Assembly: GCA_002281485.1 (NCBI GenBank)
Contig: NCGF01000016.1
Location: forward strand, 1 to 64,000
Reading direction: 5' to 3'
DNA from: Sphingomonas sp. 28-66-16
GTDB lineage: Bacteria; Pseudomonadota; Alphaproteobacteria; Sphingomonadales; Sphingomonadaceae
DNA length: 64,000 nt
Numbering within the stretch: position 1 is the first letter of the stretch; each line of letters opens with the position of its first letter. Both the position numbers and the translations under genes were made by a program. Positions 35,332-44,078 of this stretch are shown here, one piece after another. The notes beneath the pieces are model-generated. The model saw only the letters and a list, made by a program, of their open reading frames with translations, had not been told where the DNA came from and ran no database searches.

Positions 35332-35814
35332 TCAGGAAAGGCCGTGGCCGGGAGGCTGGCTGCGCAGGAAGGAGCTTGCCAGGGTGCTGGCCGCCATACG
35401 TGCTGTTTCTTCGACGCGCTCGGCGGTAAGATTGCTGGTCGCGGGAAAATCGGCGAGGCCGCGCGCGTAGCCAAACTCCACCATGACCTGGTCAAAGAAG
35501 GTGAGTGCCGTCGTGCAGGCGGACTGAAAAGCAGGATCGAAGTAGCTCATGTGCGACATGGCGATGTCCACCGCGAACATGGCGCGGATGGGATTGATTC
35601 CGAGCACCTCGACGAACTTGTCGATCACGGGGGCGGTGAGTGGCGTCGTGCCGGCTTTCAGCTTGTTGGTGAGGCTTAAGCTCTTCCCGAGCCGCTTCGC
35701 CATCTGGGCGTTCGTGAACCGTTGCCGGCGCCATTCCTCCACGAACAGCAAACGGTAGCGGTTCATCCGCTCTTGGTTCTGCCCTTCGGTTTGCTCCACG
35801 TACCGCATCGTCAC
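35332..35814 (-). CDS. Xre-like helix-turn-helix regulator
   Basis: A 160-residue protein with a helix-turn-helix-like region FTNAQMAKRLGKSLSLTNKL (residues 33-52), a Pro/Val spacer and a C-terminal helical domain. Located between the defence cargo and the transfer operon, transcribed away from tra. A TTGACA -35 element and a perfect palindrome lie in its promoter region (35835-35850), suggesting autoregulation. Candidate controller of transfer or maintenance genes; the family is not identified further. Confidence 0.6.
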   Translation of the reverse strand: MTMRYVEQTEGQNQERMNRYRLLFVEEWRRQRFTNAQMAKRLGKSLSLTNKLKAGTTPLTAPVIDKFVEVLGINPIRAMFAVDIAMSHMSYFDPAFQSACTTALTFFDQVMVEFGYARGLADFPATSNLTAERVEETARMAASTLASSFLRSQPPGHGLS

Positions 35815-35831
35815 CCCCTGGGGTAAGGAAA

Positions 35832-35862
35832 GTACTATACGGCGGTATAGCGGGGGCCTGTC
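35832..35862 (-). promoter_or_regulatory. Promoter and palindromic operator of the Xre-like gene
   Basis: On the minus strand TTGACA (35862-35857) is followed by a perfect palindrome CTATAC-N4-GTATAG (35850-35835) covering the -10 region, whose exact hexamer is ambiguous (spacing 17-19). A related sequence, GTACTAT...GTATAG, lies at 56699-56715 before another minus-strand gene. Confidence 0.5.
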
Positions 35863-36244
35863 AACTCTCTTTTAACGATTGGGTTCCATCCGCTGTGGAT
35901 ACAATACCGGGGAAGATGCAGAGTAGGCCGATTGTCATGGTGAGCCGGGTCGTGGCGGGCTCGCCTAAGGCCGCCCCGGCGTGGACTCGGGCCGCCTGAA
36001 AACACTCCTTGTGGGAGAGCTGCACCCGCAGTGTCACCCGGATTTCACCGGCCTCATCGAACTCACGTGCCTTGGAAATAATCTCGTCCGGATTAGACGC
36101 CGACAGGAAATCCTCCAAGCCTTTCATGGCGGTAGCGGAGATGGAGTCGAATCGCTCCACCGCGATCGCATGGGCACGCATGGCGTCCGCCGCTAAGCGG
36201 AAGAGGCGTGGGCCCACCCTGAAGCTATAAATTACCTGTGACAT
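35861..36244 (-). CDS. Small protein of unknown function, divergent from the tra operon
   Basis: A 127-residue protein without a recognised motif. The first 60 residues are helical (FRVGPRLFRLAADAMRAHA...), followed by an IRVTLRVQLS strand and a hydrophobic patch TMTIGLLCIF. Its upstream region contains the 21-bp repeat array, so it is either the array-binding regulator or a gene controlled with it. First in a run of three minus-strand genes. Confidence 0.5.
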   Translation of the reverse strand: MSQVIYSFRVGPRLFRLAADAMRAHAIAVERFDSISATAMKGLEDFLSASNPDEIISKAREFDEAGEIRVTLRVQLSHKECFQAARVHAGAALGEPATTRLTMTIGLLCIFPGIVSTADGTQSLKES

Positions 36245-36367
36245 TCTGAAGGCACTTTATGCCTCCTTCGCGGTCGGTTCCAGCAGGAGCGGGAGCTCTG
36301 ACAAAAATGTCATCGTTCGGTAAATCGAACTGGACGACCTTGAGGTTGAACGCGTGCGGTTCGCGTC

Positions 36368-36469
36368 TGACCGAAGAGTGTATCCACATTACACACTTGT
36401 GTAACCGGCTTACACCTTCGTGTAGTGGCATTACACAGAGATATAAGCCAGTTACACGATAGTGTGTAA
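36368..36469. repeat. Phased TTACAC repeat array upstream of the transfer operon
   Basis: TTACAC occurs at 36389, 36410, 36431 and 36452, an exact 21-bp period (two helical turns). Two copies continue into GTGTAA or GTGTAG ten bases after their first base, giving TTACACA-CT-TGTGTAA at 36389-36404 and TACAC-CTTC-GTGTA at 36411-36424; the third has ATATAA there; the fourth has GTGTAA shifted by two. A degenerate fifth unit (right half only, GTGTAT) fits the phase at 36368. Such one-face phased inverted repeats are typical of cooperatively bound operators. The array ends 98 bases before traA. Confidence 0.8.
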
Positions 36470-36567
36470 AGTTTTGAGCAAGTGCAAATAACGCTTGCGA
36501 CACGCTTTAGTTTCGATCTTCTTAACGGCGGCGACGCAATTTGCTTCGTCTTGTTAGGGGAAAGAGC

Positions 36568-36888
36568 ATGACCGCACTTTCGATGGAGAGGGGCCGGACC
36601 AACGGTATCCTTCTCGGCCTGGCCATCATCGCCGTCGTGATGATGCTGGGGGCCTCGGCCGCCTTCGCGGGCACCGATGCTACGTTCAATACCGCGCTGA
36701 CCAAGTTCACCGACTTCCTCGAGGGTTCGGGCGGCAAGATCATCACCGTGATGAGCCTCGCCGGCGGCATCGTGGCGCTCGCTTCGGGCCGCTTCAGCCT
36801 GGGCCAGGTCGCGGTTCCCGTCGCGGTCGGCGTCGGCGCCGGCACCGGCGTTCCGATCGTCACCTCGACCGTCACCGCGACGATCTGA
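36568..36888 (+). CDS. traA: TraA-like pilin subunit
   Basis: A 106-residue prepilin opening the transfer operon. A signal peptide ends near ASAAFA at residue 34, leaving a mature protein with two hydrophobic helices (residues about 55-72 and 80-100), the layout of F-type/VirB2 pilins. ATG 36568 is preceded by GGGGAAAGAG; a nine-codon upstream extension is possible but does not look like a signal peptide. Position directly before traL agrees. Expected role: polymerises into the conjugative pilus. Confidence 0.75.
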   Translation: MTALSMERGRTNGILLGLAIIAVVMMLGASAAFAGTDATFNTALTKFTDFLEGSGGKIITVMSLAGGIVALASGRFSLGQVAVPVAVGVGAGTGVPIVTSTVTATI

Positions 36889-36923
36889 GGTCGGAATAAC
36901 CGCTGGGAGGGCGGTGCTCGCTT

Positions 36924-37208
36924 ATGGACCGATATTCCATTCCCTCGCATCTCGACGATCCGGAGCTCATCGGGTTCTGGACGCTGGACGAGTTCCTCGC
37001 GATGGCGGTCCCCTTCATCTGGGGAATCCTCACGCAGCACGTCGTGATCGGGTTGATGGCTGCGGGATTCGGCTGGTGGGGTTTTCGCAAACTCAAAGCT
37101 GGTAAGGCTTCATCGTGGGTTCTCCACATGGCCTATTGGCACCTGCCATCGAGTTTCACGGGTCTTAAGGCGACGCCGCCCTCTCACCTTCGCGTGATGG
37201 TGGGCTGA
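36924..37208 (+). CDS. traL: TraL, pilus assembly
   Basis: A 94-residue TraL-family inner-membrane protein. It opens MDRYSIPSHLDDPELIGFWTLDE, written in family style with IPSHLDDP near the start, then has one or two hydrophobic helices (FLAMAVPFIWGIL and VVIGLMAAGFGWW) and the C-terminal YWHLPS motif. Preceded by TGGGAGGG. One base separates it from traE. Confidence 0.9.
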   Translation: MDRYSIPSHLDDPELIGFWTLDEFLAMAVPFIWGILTQHVVIGLMAAGFGWWGFRKLKAGKASSWVLHMAYWHLPSSFTGLKATPPSHLRVMVG

Positions 37209-37209
37209 G

Positions 37210-37794
37210 ATGGATTACAGTGTCGGGCTCGCGCAGTCGCAGCGGGTCATCAAGCAGCGCAATGCGCTCGGGATCGCTGCGCTGGCCCTTGCCGGGCTCG
37301 TCGTGATCCTCTTCCTGGTGGGAGCGACCCGTGACCGGGAGATCGTCCTCCAGCCGATCGCAAGGACACCCCTGACGCTCTCGTCGAGCGGGGTTTCGGA
37401 GGATTATCTTGAGCTGGTCACGCGCGACACCGCGCTGATGACCCTCAACCGCAGCCCTGAGAATCTCGACTACTGGATGAAGTCGATCCTCGCGATCGCG
37501 ACGCCGCAGTCGCACGGCGCTCTGAAGCGCGACCTGATGAAGATCGTCACGGAGCAGAGCGGCTCCAGCATCAGCCAGTATTTCACAATCGCGAGCATGA
37601 AGGTCGACCCAAAGGCGCTCACGTCCGAGGTCTCCGGCACGCTCCATACCGTTGTCGGCTCCAAGGCGGTCACCGGCGAGCCAAAAACCTTTCGCTTTTA
37701 CTGGGCGTACAGCGGCCTGTCCCTGCAGCTGAAAGGCTTTGGGATGGTGACCAAGGACAACGCTGACGGCGCCTCGACCGGAGGCGACGCATGA
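37210..37794 (+). CDS. traE: TraE, type IV secretion core protein (VirB8-like)
   Basis: A 194-residue bitopic inner-membrane protein: short cytoplasmic N terminus, one transmembrane helix (ALGIAALALAGLVVILFLVG), then a periplasmic domain with SSGVSEDYLELVTRDTAL and LNRSPENLDYW, typical of TraE. It is thought to bridge inner-membrane components to the TraK-TraB-TraV core. The stop overlaps traK by ATGA. Confidence 0.9.
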   Translation: MDYSVGLAQSQRVIKQRNALGIAALALAGLVVILFLVGATRDREIVLQPIARTPLTLSSSGVSEDYLELVTRDTALMTLNRSPENLDYWMKSILAIATPQSHGALKRDLMKIVTEQSGSSISQYFTIASMKVDPKALTSEVSGTLHTVVGSKAVTGEPKTFRFYWAYSGLSLQLKGFGMVTKDNADGASTGGDA

Positions 37795-38600
37795 CGCCCA
37801 TCTTCGCTTATGGACTGATGGCGAGTGGCGCCGCGGTCGCTTCTCGTTGGTGTCACCTTTCGCGCGGCGTTGGCGCGGCCATGATCGTCGCCGGGGCAAT
37901 CGCCCTCGCCTCGCCTGCCTGGGCCGACGAACACGTCCTGGCTCGCGATAACAGCGAGGTAAGCTGCACCGTGTCGAAGAGCGGCCTGACCCGCGTCAGC
38001 CTCAAGGACGATCGCTTCGCCAGCGTGTCCAAGCTCACCACCGGTGTCGAGAGCGACGATTTCACCGTCGTCAACGAACCGACGCGCGGTGACATCTACC
38101 TTTCGGTTCCCGAAGGCTTCTCGCGCCAGCGCGTGTCGTTCTTCGGCACGACCGCGAAGGGCTATGTCTACAAGTTCGCCTGCCGGTTAGGCGGAGACGA
38201 CGCCCAGCAGGTATTCGTCGAGAACAAGGACATCGTCGGGGACAACGCCCCGCAGGTAGCCCAAGCCGCGTCCCCGCAGGAGGCGTCCGCCTCGCTCGTC
38301 CAGGCGATGTATCAATCGACCTCCCTCGACGGGTTCGACATCCTGCCGAGCCAGACGGATCCCGTGATGGTCGGGACGCTCAAGGTGCAGATGATCTCCG
38401 AGTACCGCGGCGCGGCGCTCGCCGGCCGGGTGCTCAAGATCGAGAACAAGGGACGCCAGCCGGTGGCGCTCGGTGAGGGCACCATCGCCCCGTCGAACGC
38501 GATCGCGGTCAGCGTCGCCAATCCTCAAATCAAGCCGGGAGAGGCGACGACGGCCTACATCGTCACGCCTGCCGGCCTCGCGAACGGAGCCCGGCCATGA
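37791..38600 (+). CDS. traK: TraK, outer core secretin-like protein (VirB9-like)
   Basis: A 269-residue periplasmic protein of the F-type core complex. A hydrophobic signal segment ends ASPAWA near residue 46, so either it has a long n-region or the real start is the internal ATG at 37881. The TraK domain follows (VSCTVSKSGLTRVSLKDDR, GDIYLSVP, FFGTTAKGYVYKF). Works with TraB and TraV. Overlaps traE and traB by four bases each. Confidence 0.88.
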   Translation: MTPIFAYGLMASGAAVASRWCHLSRGVGAAMIVAGAIALASPAWADEHVLARDNSEVSCTVSKSGLTRVSLKDDRFASVSKLTTGVESDDFTVVNEPTRGDIYLSVPEGFSRQRVSFFGTTAKGYVYKFACRLGGDDAQQVFVENKDIVGDNAPQVAQAASPQEASASLVQAMYQSTSLDGFDILPSQTDPVMVGTLKVQMISEYRGAALAGRVLKIENKGRQPVALGEGTIAPSNAIAVSVANPQIKPGEATTAYIVTPAGLANGARP

Positions 38601-39919
38601 GCCTTGCAGACATGTTCAAGCGCAAGCCGAAGCAGCTCGACGCCGAGCCCGAGGAGGGCGACGGCTCCGACATGATGGCCGGCAACGAGGCGGTCCGGAA
38701 AAAGCAGCTCCTGTATATGTCGGGGGCCGCGGCGGTCGCTCTGGTTCTCGGCTCCTGGTACATCATGGACGACGACAAGCCGACCACGGTTGCCGATGCG
38801 AACGGCAGAGAAACCAAGATCGCGACCGACGACATCGTCAACAAGAACATGAGCCAGCGCGAGTGGCAGGCCGCCTCCGAAGCGCAGATGCAGTCGATGA
38901 ACAACCAGCTGAAGTCTGTCGACGGCCAGGCGACACAGATGCGGGCGCTGCAGGAGCAGGTGGCGGCGCTACAAGGCCAGAACACCTCAATGGCCTCCGA
39001 CGGCCAGCGGGTCATGGGCGCGTACCAGCAGGAGAACGATCAGCTGCGCCAGCAGCTCGCGCAAGCGCGTACATCACCCGCTGCACCTCCCGCGCCCACT
39101 CCAATGTACGGCTCGATGGGGCCGCAGAACTTCCGCAGTCCGACCGCTCCGATGACTGCCGGCGAAGCCGCGGCTGCAGCGGTCGCCTCGTCGCGCCAGA
39201 TCAAGCTGGTGTCGTTCGAGGGAGGGCCGGCCGGCACGGCAACGCGGATCTCGGGTGGCACAACAAGCTACACCGACAGCCCGAACTACCTACCCCCGAA
39301 CTCGATCGCCACGGCGAAGGTCATCGTCGGCGTCGACGCCTCTGCAGGCGTTCAGTCCCAGAGCGATCCGCTGCCTGTCGTGCTGCGCATCACCGGCCCC
39401 GCCCGGTCGGTGTATCGTGACGGGAAGCTGCTCACGACCCGCATCCAGGGCTGCCTCGTCAACGGGGCGGCGCGTGGCGATCTCAGCAGCGAGAAGGTCT
39501 ACGTCAAGCTGCAACGCATGACCTGCCCCCAAGCCAACGGCCGGTATGCGGTTTCCGATGTGAAGGGGTTCATCTCCTTTGCGGGCAAGACGGGCGTTCG
39601 CGGTCGCGTGGTCAGCCGCGAGGGCGGTCTCGTTGGACAAGCCTTCCTTGCCGGCGTCGCCGGTGGGTTCGGTCGCGGCTTCTCGGCCAACACGGATGCT
39701 GTTCTGAACGGCACCAACGTCACAGTGAACGGCAAGCGCCAGCAGCTGGGAATCGGCGAACTGGCGCAGGGCGGCTTCGGCAGCGGTGTCGCGCAATCGG
39801 CCGACATGGTCAGCAAATATCTGATCGAGCGCGCAGAGCAGTACCAGCCCGTCATCGAAATGCCGACGGGCATCAACGTCGAGATCGTCTTCCTCGAGGG
39901 CGTCTTCATCCAGAACTGA
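38597..39919 (+). CDS. traB: TraB, envelope-spanning core protein (VirB10-like)
   Basis: A 440-residue VirB10-like protein. A single transmembrane helix near residues 40-57 (LLYMSGAAAVALVLGSWYI) follows a cytoplasmic N terminus; a coiled-coil region (about 90-155, rich in Gln/Met/Leu) and a proline-rich linker lead to the C-terminal beta-barrel domain with PNSIATAKVIVGVDA and GRVVSREGGLVGQA. It spans both membranes and senses energy from TraC. Overlaps traK by ATGA. Confidence 0.9.
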   Translation: MSLADMFKRKPKQLDAEPEEGDGSDMMAGNEAVRKKQLLYMSGAAAVALVLGSWYIMDDDKPTTVADANGRETKIATDDIVNKNMSQREWQAASEAQMQSMNNQLKSVDGQATQMRALQEQVAALQGQNTSMASDGQRVMGAYQQENDQLRQQLAQARTSPAAPPAPTPMYGSMGPQNFRSPTAPMTAGEAAAAAVASSRQIKLVSFEGGPAGTATRISGGTTSYTDSPNYLPPNSIATAKVIVGVDASAGVQSQSDPLPVVLRITGPARSVYRDGKLLTTRIQGCLVNGAARGDLSSEKVYVKLQRMTCPQANGRYAVSDVKGFISFAGKTGVRGRVVSREGGLVGQAFLAGVAGGFGRGFSANTDAVLNGTNVTVNGKRQQLGIGELAQGGFGSGVAQSADMVSKYLIERAEQYQPVIEMPTGINVEIVFLEGVFIQN

Positions 39920-39947
39920 CCCGGTCATGCCGGGATCGAGAGGCGTA

Positions 39948-40760
39948 ATGGACATGGCACACAGCACAATCCTGACGGCACTCGGCGGCATCATGATGCT
40001 GACCGGTAGCGCGCAGGCCCCTACATCCGCGCAGGTCGAGGCAGCGCTCAAGGATCGCCTTCCCAAGACCAAGGTCAGCTCGGTCGACTGCTCGAAGGTC
40101 GATGGCCTTTGCGAGGTCGTTGCGGGTGAGAACCTCTTCTACGTCGACCGCACCGCCCGCTTCCTTGTCATCGGTCGCGTGTACGACATGCAGACCAGGC
40201 AGGACCTGACGGCTGCGCGCCTCCTGGCACTCAACCCGGATATGCTGGTGGGCAGCGCGGCGAAGGCGAATGCCTCGGCCGAAGCGCCCGAGCCCCCAGC
40301 GGCGGCTGGCGGAACCCGCGTGACGCAGCCTGCCGTCGCCCAGCATCTCGACGTTTCCCGGCTTTCCGACAAGGGTGCGATCGTGTGGGGCAAGGGACCG
40401 CAGCGGGTCACCGTCTTCTCGGATTTTCACTGCGGCTATTGCCGTGCCCTCAGTCAGACTCTGGAATCGATGAACGTGACGGTTGTCGAGCGGCCGATCT
40501 CGGTCCTCGGCAGCCGCGAGATCGCCGACCAGGTGCTGTGCGCCCCCGACCGTCACGCCGCGGTGCGCGCCGCCTACGCGCAGGACCCGATCCGGCCCGG
40601 CCCGAAGTGCAACACCAGCGGGTTGGACGAGAACGAGGCTTTCGCCCGTGCCCATGGTCTCAACGGGACGCCAGTGATCGTGCGCTCCGACGGAGCCGTG
40701 CTGGAAGGTTTCAAGCCGAAACCCCTACTTGAGCAATGGCTGAAGGGAGCCAAGTCATGA
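39948..40760 (+). CDS. DsbC-like periplasmic disulfide isomerase of the tra operon
   Basis: A 270-residue DsbC/thioredoxin-fold protein. After a short hydrophobic signal region comes a DsbC-type dimerisation domain (VEAALKDRLPKTKVSSVDCS) and an Ala/Pro linker, then the catalytic domain with FSDFHCGYCRAL, the CGYC active site of DsbC. It probably shuffles disulfides in the cysteine-rich TraN and TraU of this operon. I place the start at ATG 39948 after GAGAGG; 39927 is an alternative upstream ATG. Overlaps traV by ATGA. Confidence 0.82.
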   Translation: MDMAHSTILTALGGIMMLTGSAQAPTSAQVEAALKDRLPKTKVSSVDCSKVDGLCEVVAGENLFYVDRTARFLVIGRVYDMQTRQDLTAARLLALNPDMLVGSAAKANASAEAPEPPAAAGGTRVTQPAVAQHLDVSRLSDKGAIVWGKGPQRVTVFSDFHCGYCRALSQTLESMNVTVVERPISVLGSREIADQVLCAPDRHAAVRAAYAQDPIRPGPKCNTSGLDENEAFARAHGLNGTPVIVRSDGAVLEGFKPKPLLEQWLKGAKS

Positions 40761-41533
40761 GGAATGGAGTGATCCTGCTCCCGGCATGCCCGGTTGCCGA
40801 CTATCGTCCGCGTCGGAAGCGGCTGGCGACGGTTCTCGCAACCGCAAGCCTCTGTGTTCTGTCGAGCTGCACGACCTTCGGCACGAACATCAAGGGCAGC
40901 TTCGCGTGCGGCGCGCCCGAGGGCGGCAGTTGCGCCCCCGCGACCGTGATCGACGACAAGGCGTTAGCGGAGATTACTGGCGACAGCAGCTATCAGCCTG
41001 CAGGGCCCTACACGGCGCCGGCACAGCGGGCGACGCCGCAGCGTGTCGCCTACACCGCTGGAGCGCCAGCGGAGGTCTCGCCGCAGAAGGTCCTGCGGAT
41101 CGTATTCCCCGCCCATGTGGATGCGGTTGGTCGGTATCACGAGACCAGCGTCGTTCAGGCGGTCGTCGACAACGGACAGTGGATGGCGGCGACCAACGGG
41201 CATGGTCCGGGGCTTGCCGCCTCGAGCACGCTGAACGTCAGCCCGGAGATCCTTTCGCAACTCGGCGCGCCCATCCCGGCCGAGCCGCGCGAGGTCTCGG
41301 CCGCGGAGCCGATCGCGGTGCCGACGCCGGCTCCCTCGGCTCCGACCATCGCGTCGGTTGCAGCTGCCCGGGCGAAGGCACGTGCGCCGAAGCCGGACTC
41401 AGCTGCGCCATCGCCCGCTCCCACGACTGCGCCGTCTCGCGTCGGTAGCAGGAAGGACCCTGGCGCGCCGCGGCTCGCGTCGACGGCTCCCGCCAATCGT
41501 CCCGCATCCTTCAACCCGACGATCGAGGACTGA
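40757..41533 (+). CDS. traV: TraV, core-complex lipoprotein (VirB7-like)
   Basis: A 258-residue outer-membrane lipoprotein. The lipobox LSSC places the lipidated Cys at residue 38, and the TraV signature GTNIKGSFACGAPEGGSC follows, with two conserved cysteines. The rest is Ala/Pro-rich and low complexity, longer than F TraV. It anchors TraK in the outer membrane. ATG 40757 overlaps the DsbC-like stop. Confidence 0.85.
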   Translation: MRNGVILLPACPVADYRPRRKRLATVLATASLCVLSSCTTFGTNIKGSFACGAPEGGSCAPATVIDDKALAEITGDSSYQPAGPYTAPAQRATPQRVAYTAGAPAEVSPQKVLRIVFPAHVDAVGRYHETSVVQAVVDNGQWMAATNGHGPGLAASSTLNVSPEILSQLGAPIPAEPREVSAAEPIAVPTPAPSAPTIASVAAARAKARAPKPDSAAPSPAPTTAPSRVGSRKDPGAPRLASTAPANRPASFNPTIED

Positions 41534-41537
41534 CACA

Positions 41538-44078
41538 ATGGCGGCCAAGTCCGGCTTCATGTCGCGCCTGCTCGGAGACACGCGCGGCCCCGACAAGGGA
41601 ACTCCCTCCCACGGTGCCCCAATGCTCTCGCAGTGGCTCCCCTATAGGAGCTTCGACCGGAAGACGGACATCTTCTACCAGACGGACTCGATCGCCTTCG
41701 CGCTTGAAGTGGCGCCGCTGGTCGGCGCAGATGAGCGGACGGGCGAGATCCTCGCTCAGCTCCTTTCCGAGAACATTCCGGCCGGGGCGCGGGTCCAGAT
41801 CCTTGCCTTCCAGAGCCCCCGGGTTGGCTCGATCATCGCGCGCTATGCCCTGCCCCGCTTTGCGGCCGGTGGAGTTCATCGCAAGATCGCCGAGCACCGC
41901 TCCGCGTTTCTTCGATCCGGCGCGTGGTTCAGCATGTCGAAGGACGGCCCCTTCCATGTCCGCAATCACCGAGTGTTCGTTTCCGTGTCGATCGCCAACG
42001 GCAAGGCGACGCCGGCCGAACTGGTCGCGGTCCGCGACAGCGTCGTTTCGACGCTCCAGTCGATCAACGTCGCCTCGACCCGGCTCGGTCCCGTCGAGCT
42101 GATCAGCTTGATCGATGACATCACGGCGCCAGCCTTCGACGTCACCGACCACGCGACCGAATATTCCGAGTTCGATCCGATCGCCGACCAGTGCGTTCGC
42201 CGCGACGTTCAGACGGTCGTCCAGGCCGATCGCATGCTGGTGTCGGTCGAGCCGCTGCGCGCGGTCACCAACCTCTCCGGCGAGACGCACTACGAAGAGA
42301 TCCGGCCGGACACGTTCGACTATCGTTTCTTCTCGGTCCGCAACTTCCCGAACCGCTGGGCGCCCTGGGACGTTCAGAAGGTGATCGGCGACATGTTCTC
42401 CGACAAGCTTCGCCCGGGCTGCCCGACGCTCACGTCGCTGTGCTTGTGCTACCAGGACGAGCAAGCGGCGGCCTCCAAGGCCGGCTACAAGTTCATGCGA
42501 ACGTCGAGTCTCGCGGACAGCAAGTCGGCTCGCCTCCTTCCGCAGCTGAAGGACCAGAGCCGCGAGTGGGAGCATGTGAGCCAGGAGCTCCGGCTCGGCA
42601 AGAAGCTGGTCCAGGCCTACTACGCCGTCGGCATCATCAGCCCAAAGGGCTCGGGCGACGCCAACGAGCGCACGCTCAAGTCGATGTATAAGGCCGCGGG
42701 CTGGGACCTGCTCGACGAGCGCTTCCTGCAGATCATGGCATTCATGTCGTGTCTGCCCATGACGCTGGCGAACGGGCTCGATTCCGACCTGAAGCGCATG
42801 AAGCGGCTCCGGTCGATGCTAACCAGCACGGCCGCGAACATGCTGCCCGTCCAGGGCGAATACCTCGGCGGGGCGCAGCCGCACCTGATGTTCGTCGGAC
42901 GTCGCGGTCAGCCCTTCTTCTGGTCCCCGTTCGAGAACAAAGCCGGCAACCACAACGTGGCGGTGTTCGGCAAGTCGGGATCGGGCAAATCGGTCGCCCT
43001 GCAGGAGCTGTGTGCCGCGTTCGCGGGCGTCGGTGCCAAGATCATCGTGATCGACGACGGCCGATCGTTCGAGCACATGGCCAAAAGCCTGGGCGGCAAC
43101 TTCGTGGAGTTTCGGCTCCGCGACGGCTTCAGCCTCAACCCATTCTCGATGATCGACGAGACGCTGGTCGAGCAGGATGAGGACTACCTGGTCGACGCGC
43201 TCGCGATGCTCAAGTCGATCATCGGGCAGATGGGCCGTCACGTCGACAAGCTGAACGACACCGAGCGCGGCCTGATCGACAGCGCCGTGAACCGTGTCTG
43301 GGAGGCCAAGGGTCGCCACGGTGCCGTCGACGACATCATTGCAGCGCTCAAGGCTGACGGGACCCCCCAAGGTTCGGACCTTGCGATCGCGATGTTCCCG
43401 TTCTCGGGTGGCGGCACGTACGGCCGGTTCTTCCAGGGCGCGGCATCGGTGGACATGTCGAACGCGCTCACGGTCTTCGAGCTGTCCGACCTTTCGAGCC
43501 GCGAGGAGCTCCGGTCGGTAGTGCTGACCGCGATCATGTTCCTGTCATCGCAGACGATGCGCCGCATGGATCGCCAGATCCCCAAGGCGCTCCTGATCGA
43601 CGAGGCGTGGCAGATGCTGCGCGGCGGATCCATGGCGGATTTCGTCGAGACCTACAGCCGCACCTGCCGCAAGTACGGCGCGTCGCTGATCACCGCCACG
43701 CAGAGCCTCAACGACTACTACAAGTCCGAGGGGAGCCTCGCGGCGCTGGAGAACAGCGACTGGTCGGTCATCCTGATGCAGAAGCCCGACACGATCTCGG
43801 ACTTTCAGAAGCACGGCCGCTTCGACATGGATCCATACACCGAGAGCCTGCTCCGCTCGTTGAAACGGAACGGCGCCGAATATTCGGACATCATGATCAA
43901 GGGTCCGGACAGCCAGGCGGTCGGCCGTCTTGTCCTCGATAAATACTCGGCGACGCTCTACTCTTCGAGCCCGCAGACCTTCGCGGCGATCGAGCACCTG
44001 ATCGAGCAAGGCCTCTCGATGGACGAGGCCATCGAGCGGGTCGCCTTCCCCGAACAATATGTGGAGGCCGCGGAATGA
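41538..44078 (+). CDS. traC: TraC, type IV secretion ATPase (VirB4-like)
   Basis: An 846-residue ATPase that powers pilus assembly. Walker A FGKSGSGKS is near residue 475 and Walker B LLIDEAWQML near 686, with the family segments SQWLPYRSFD near the N terminus and TATQSLNDYY towards the C terminus. ATG 41538 is four bases past the traV stop; the frame stays open upstream inside traV, which is a shadow. The stop overlaps the next small membrane gene by ATGA. Confidence 0.93.
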   Translation: MAAKSGFMSRLLGDTRGPDKGTPSHGAPMLSQWLPYRSFDRKTDIFYQTDSIAFALEVAPLVGADERTGEILAQLLSENIPAGARVQILAFQSPRVGSIIARYALPRFAAGGVHRKIAEHRSAFLRSGAWFSMSKDGPFHVRNHRVFVSVSIANGKATPAELVAVRDSVVSTLQSINVASTRLGPVELISLIDDITAPAFDVTDHATEYSEFDPIADQCVRRDVQTVVQADRMLVSVEPLRAVTNLSGETHYEEIRPDTFDYRFFSVRNFPNRWAPWDVQKVIGDMFSDKLRPGCPTLTSLCLCYQDEQAAASKAGYKFMRTSSLADSKSARLLPQLKDQSREWEHVSQELRLGKKLVQAYYAVGIISPKGSGDANERTLKSMYKAAGWDLLDERFLQIMAFMSCLPMTLANGLDSDLKRMKRLRSMLTSTAANMLPVQGEYLGGAQPHLMFVGRRGQPFFWSPFENKAGNHNVAVFGKSGSGKSVALQELCAAFAGVGAKIIVIDDGRSFEHMAKSLGGNFVEFRLRDGFSLNPFSMIDETLVEQDEDYLVDALAMLKSIIGQMGRHVDKLNDTERGLIDSAVNRVWEAKGRHGAVDDIIAALKADGTPQGSDLAIAMFPFSGGGTYGRFFQGAASVDMSNALTVFELSDLSSREELRSVVLTAIMFLSSQTMRRMDRQIPKALLIDEAWQMLRGGSMADFVETYSRTCRKYGASLITATQSLNDYYKSEGSLAALENSDWSVILMQKPDTISDFQKHGRFDMDPYTESLLRSLKRNGAEYSDIMIKGPDSQAVGRLVLDKYSATLYSSSPQTFAAIEHLIEQGLSMDEAIERVAFPEQYVEAAE

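Noticed and set aside
36368..36469. Reading the TTACAC array as replication iterons or a CRISPR array
   Set aside because: No Rep gene is adjacent, the units are palindromic with 21-bp phasing, and there are no 30-base spacers; an operator array fits better.
37791..37881. TraK start at internal ATG 37881 as the firm choice
   Set aside because: It gives a neater signal peptide, but the ATGA overlap with traE at 37791 supports the upstream start; left as an alternative.
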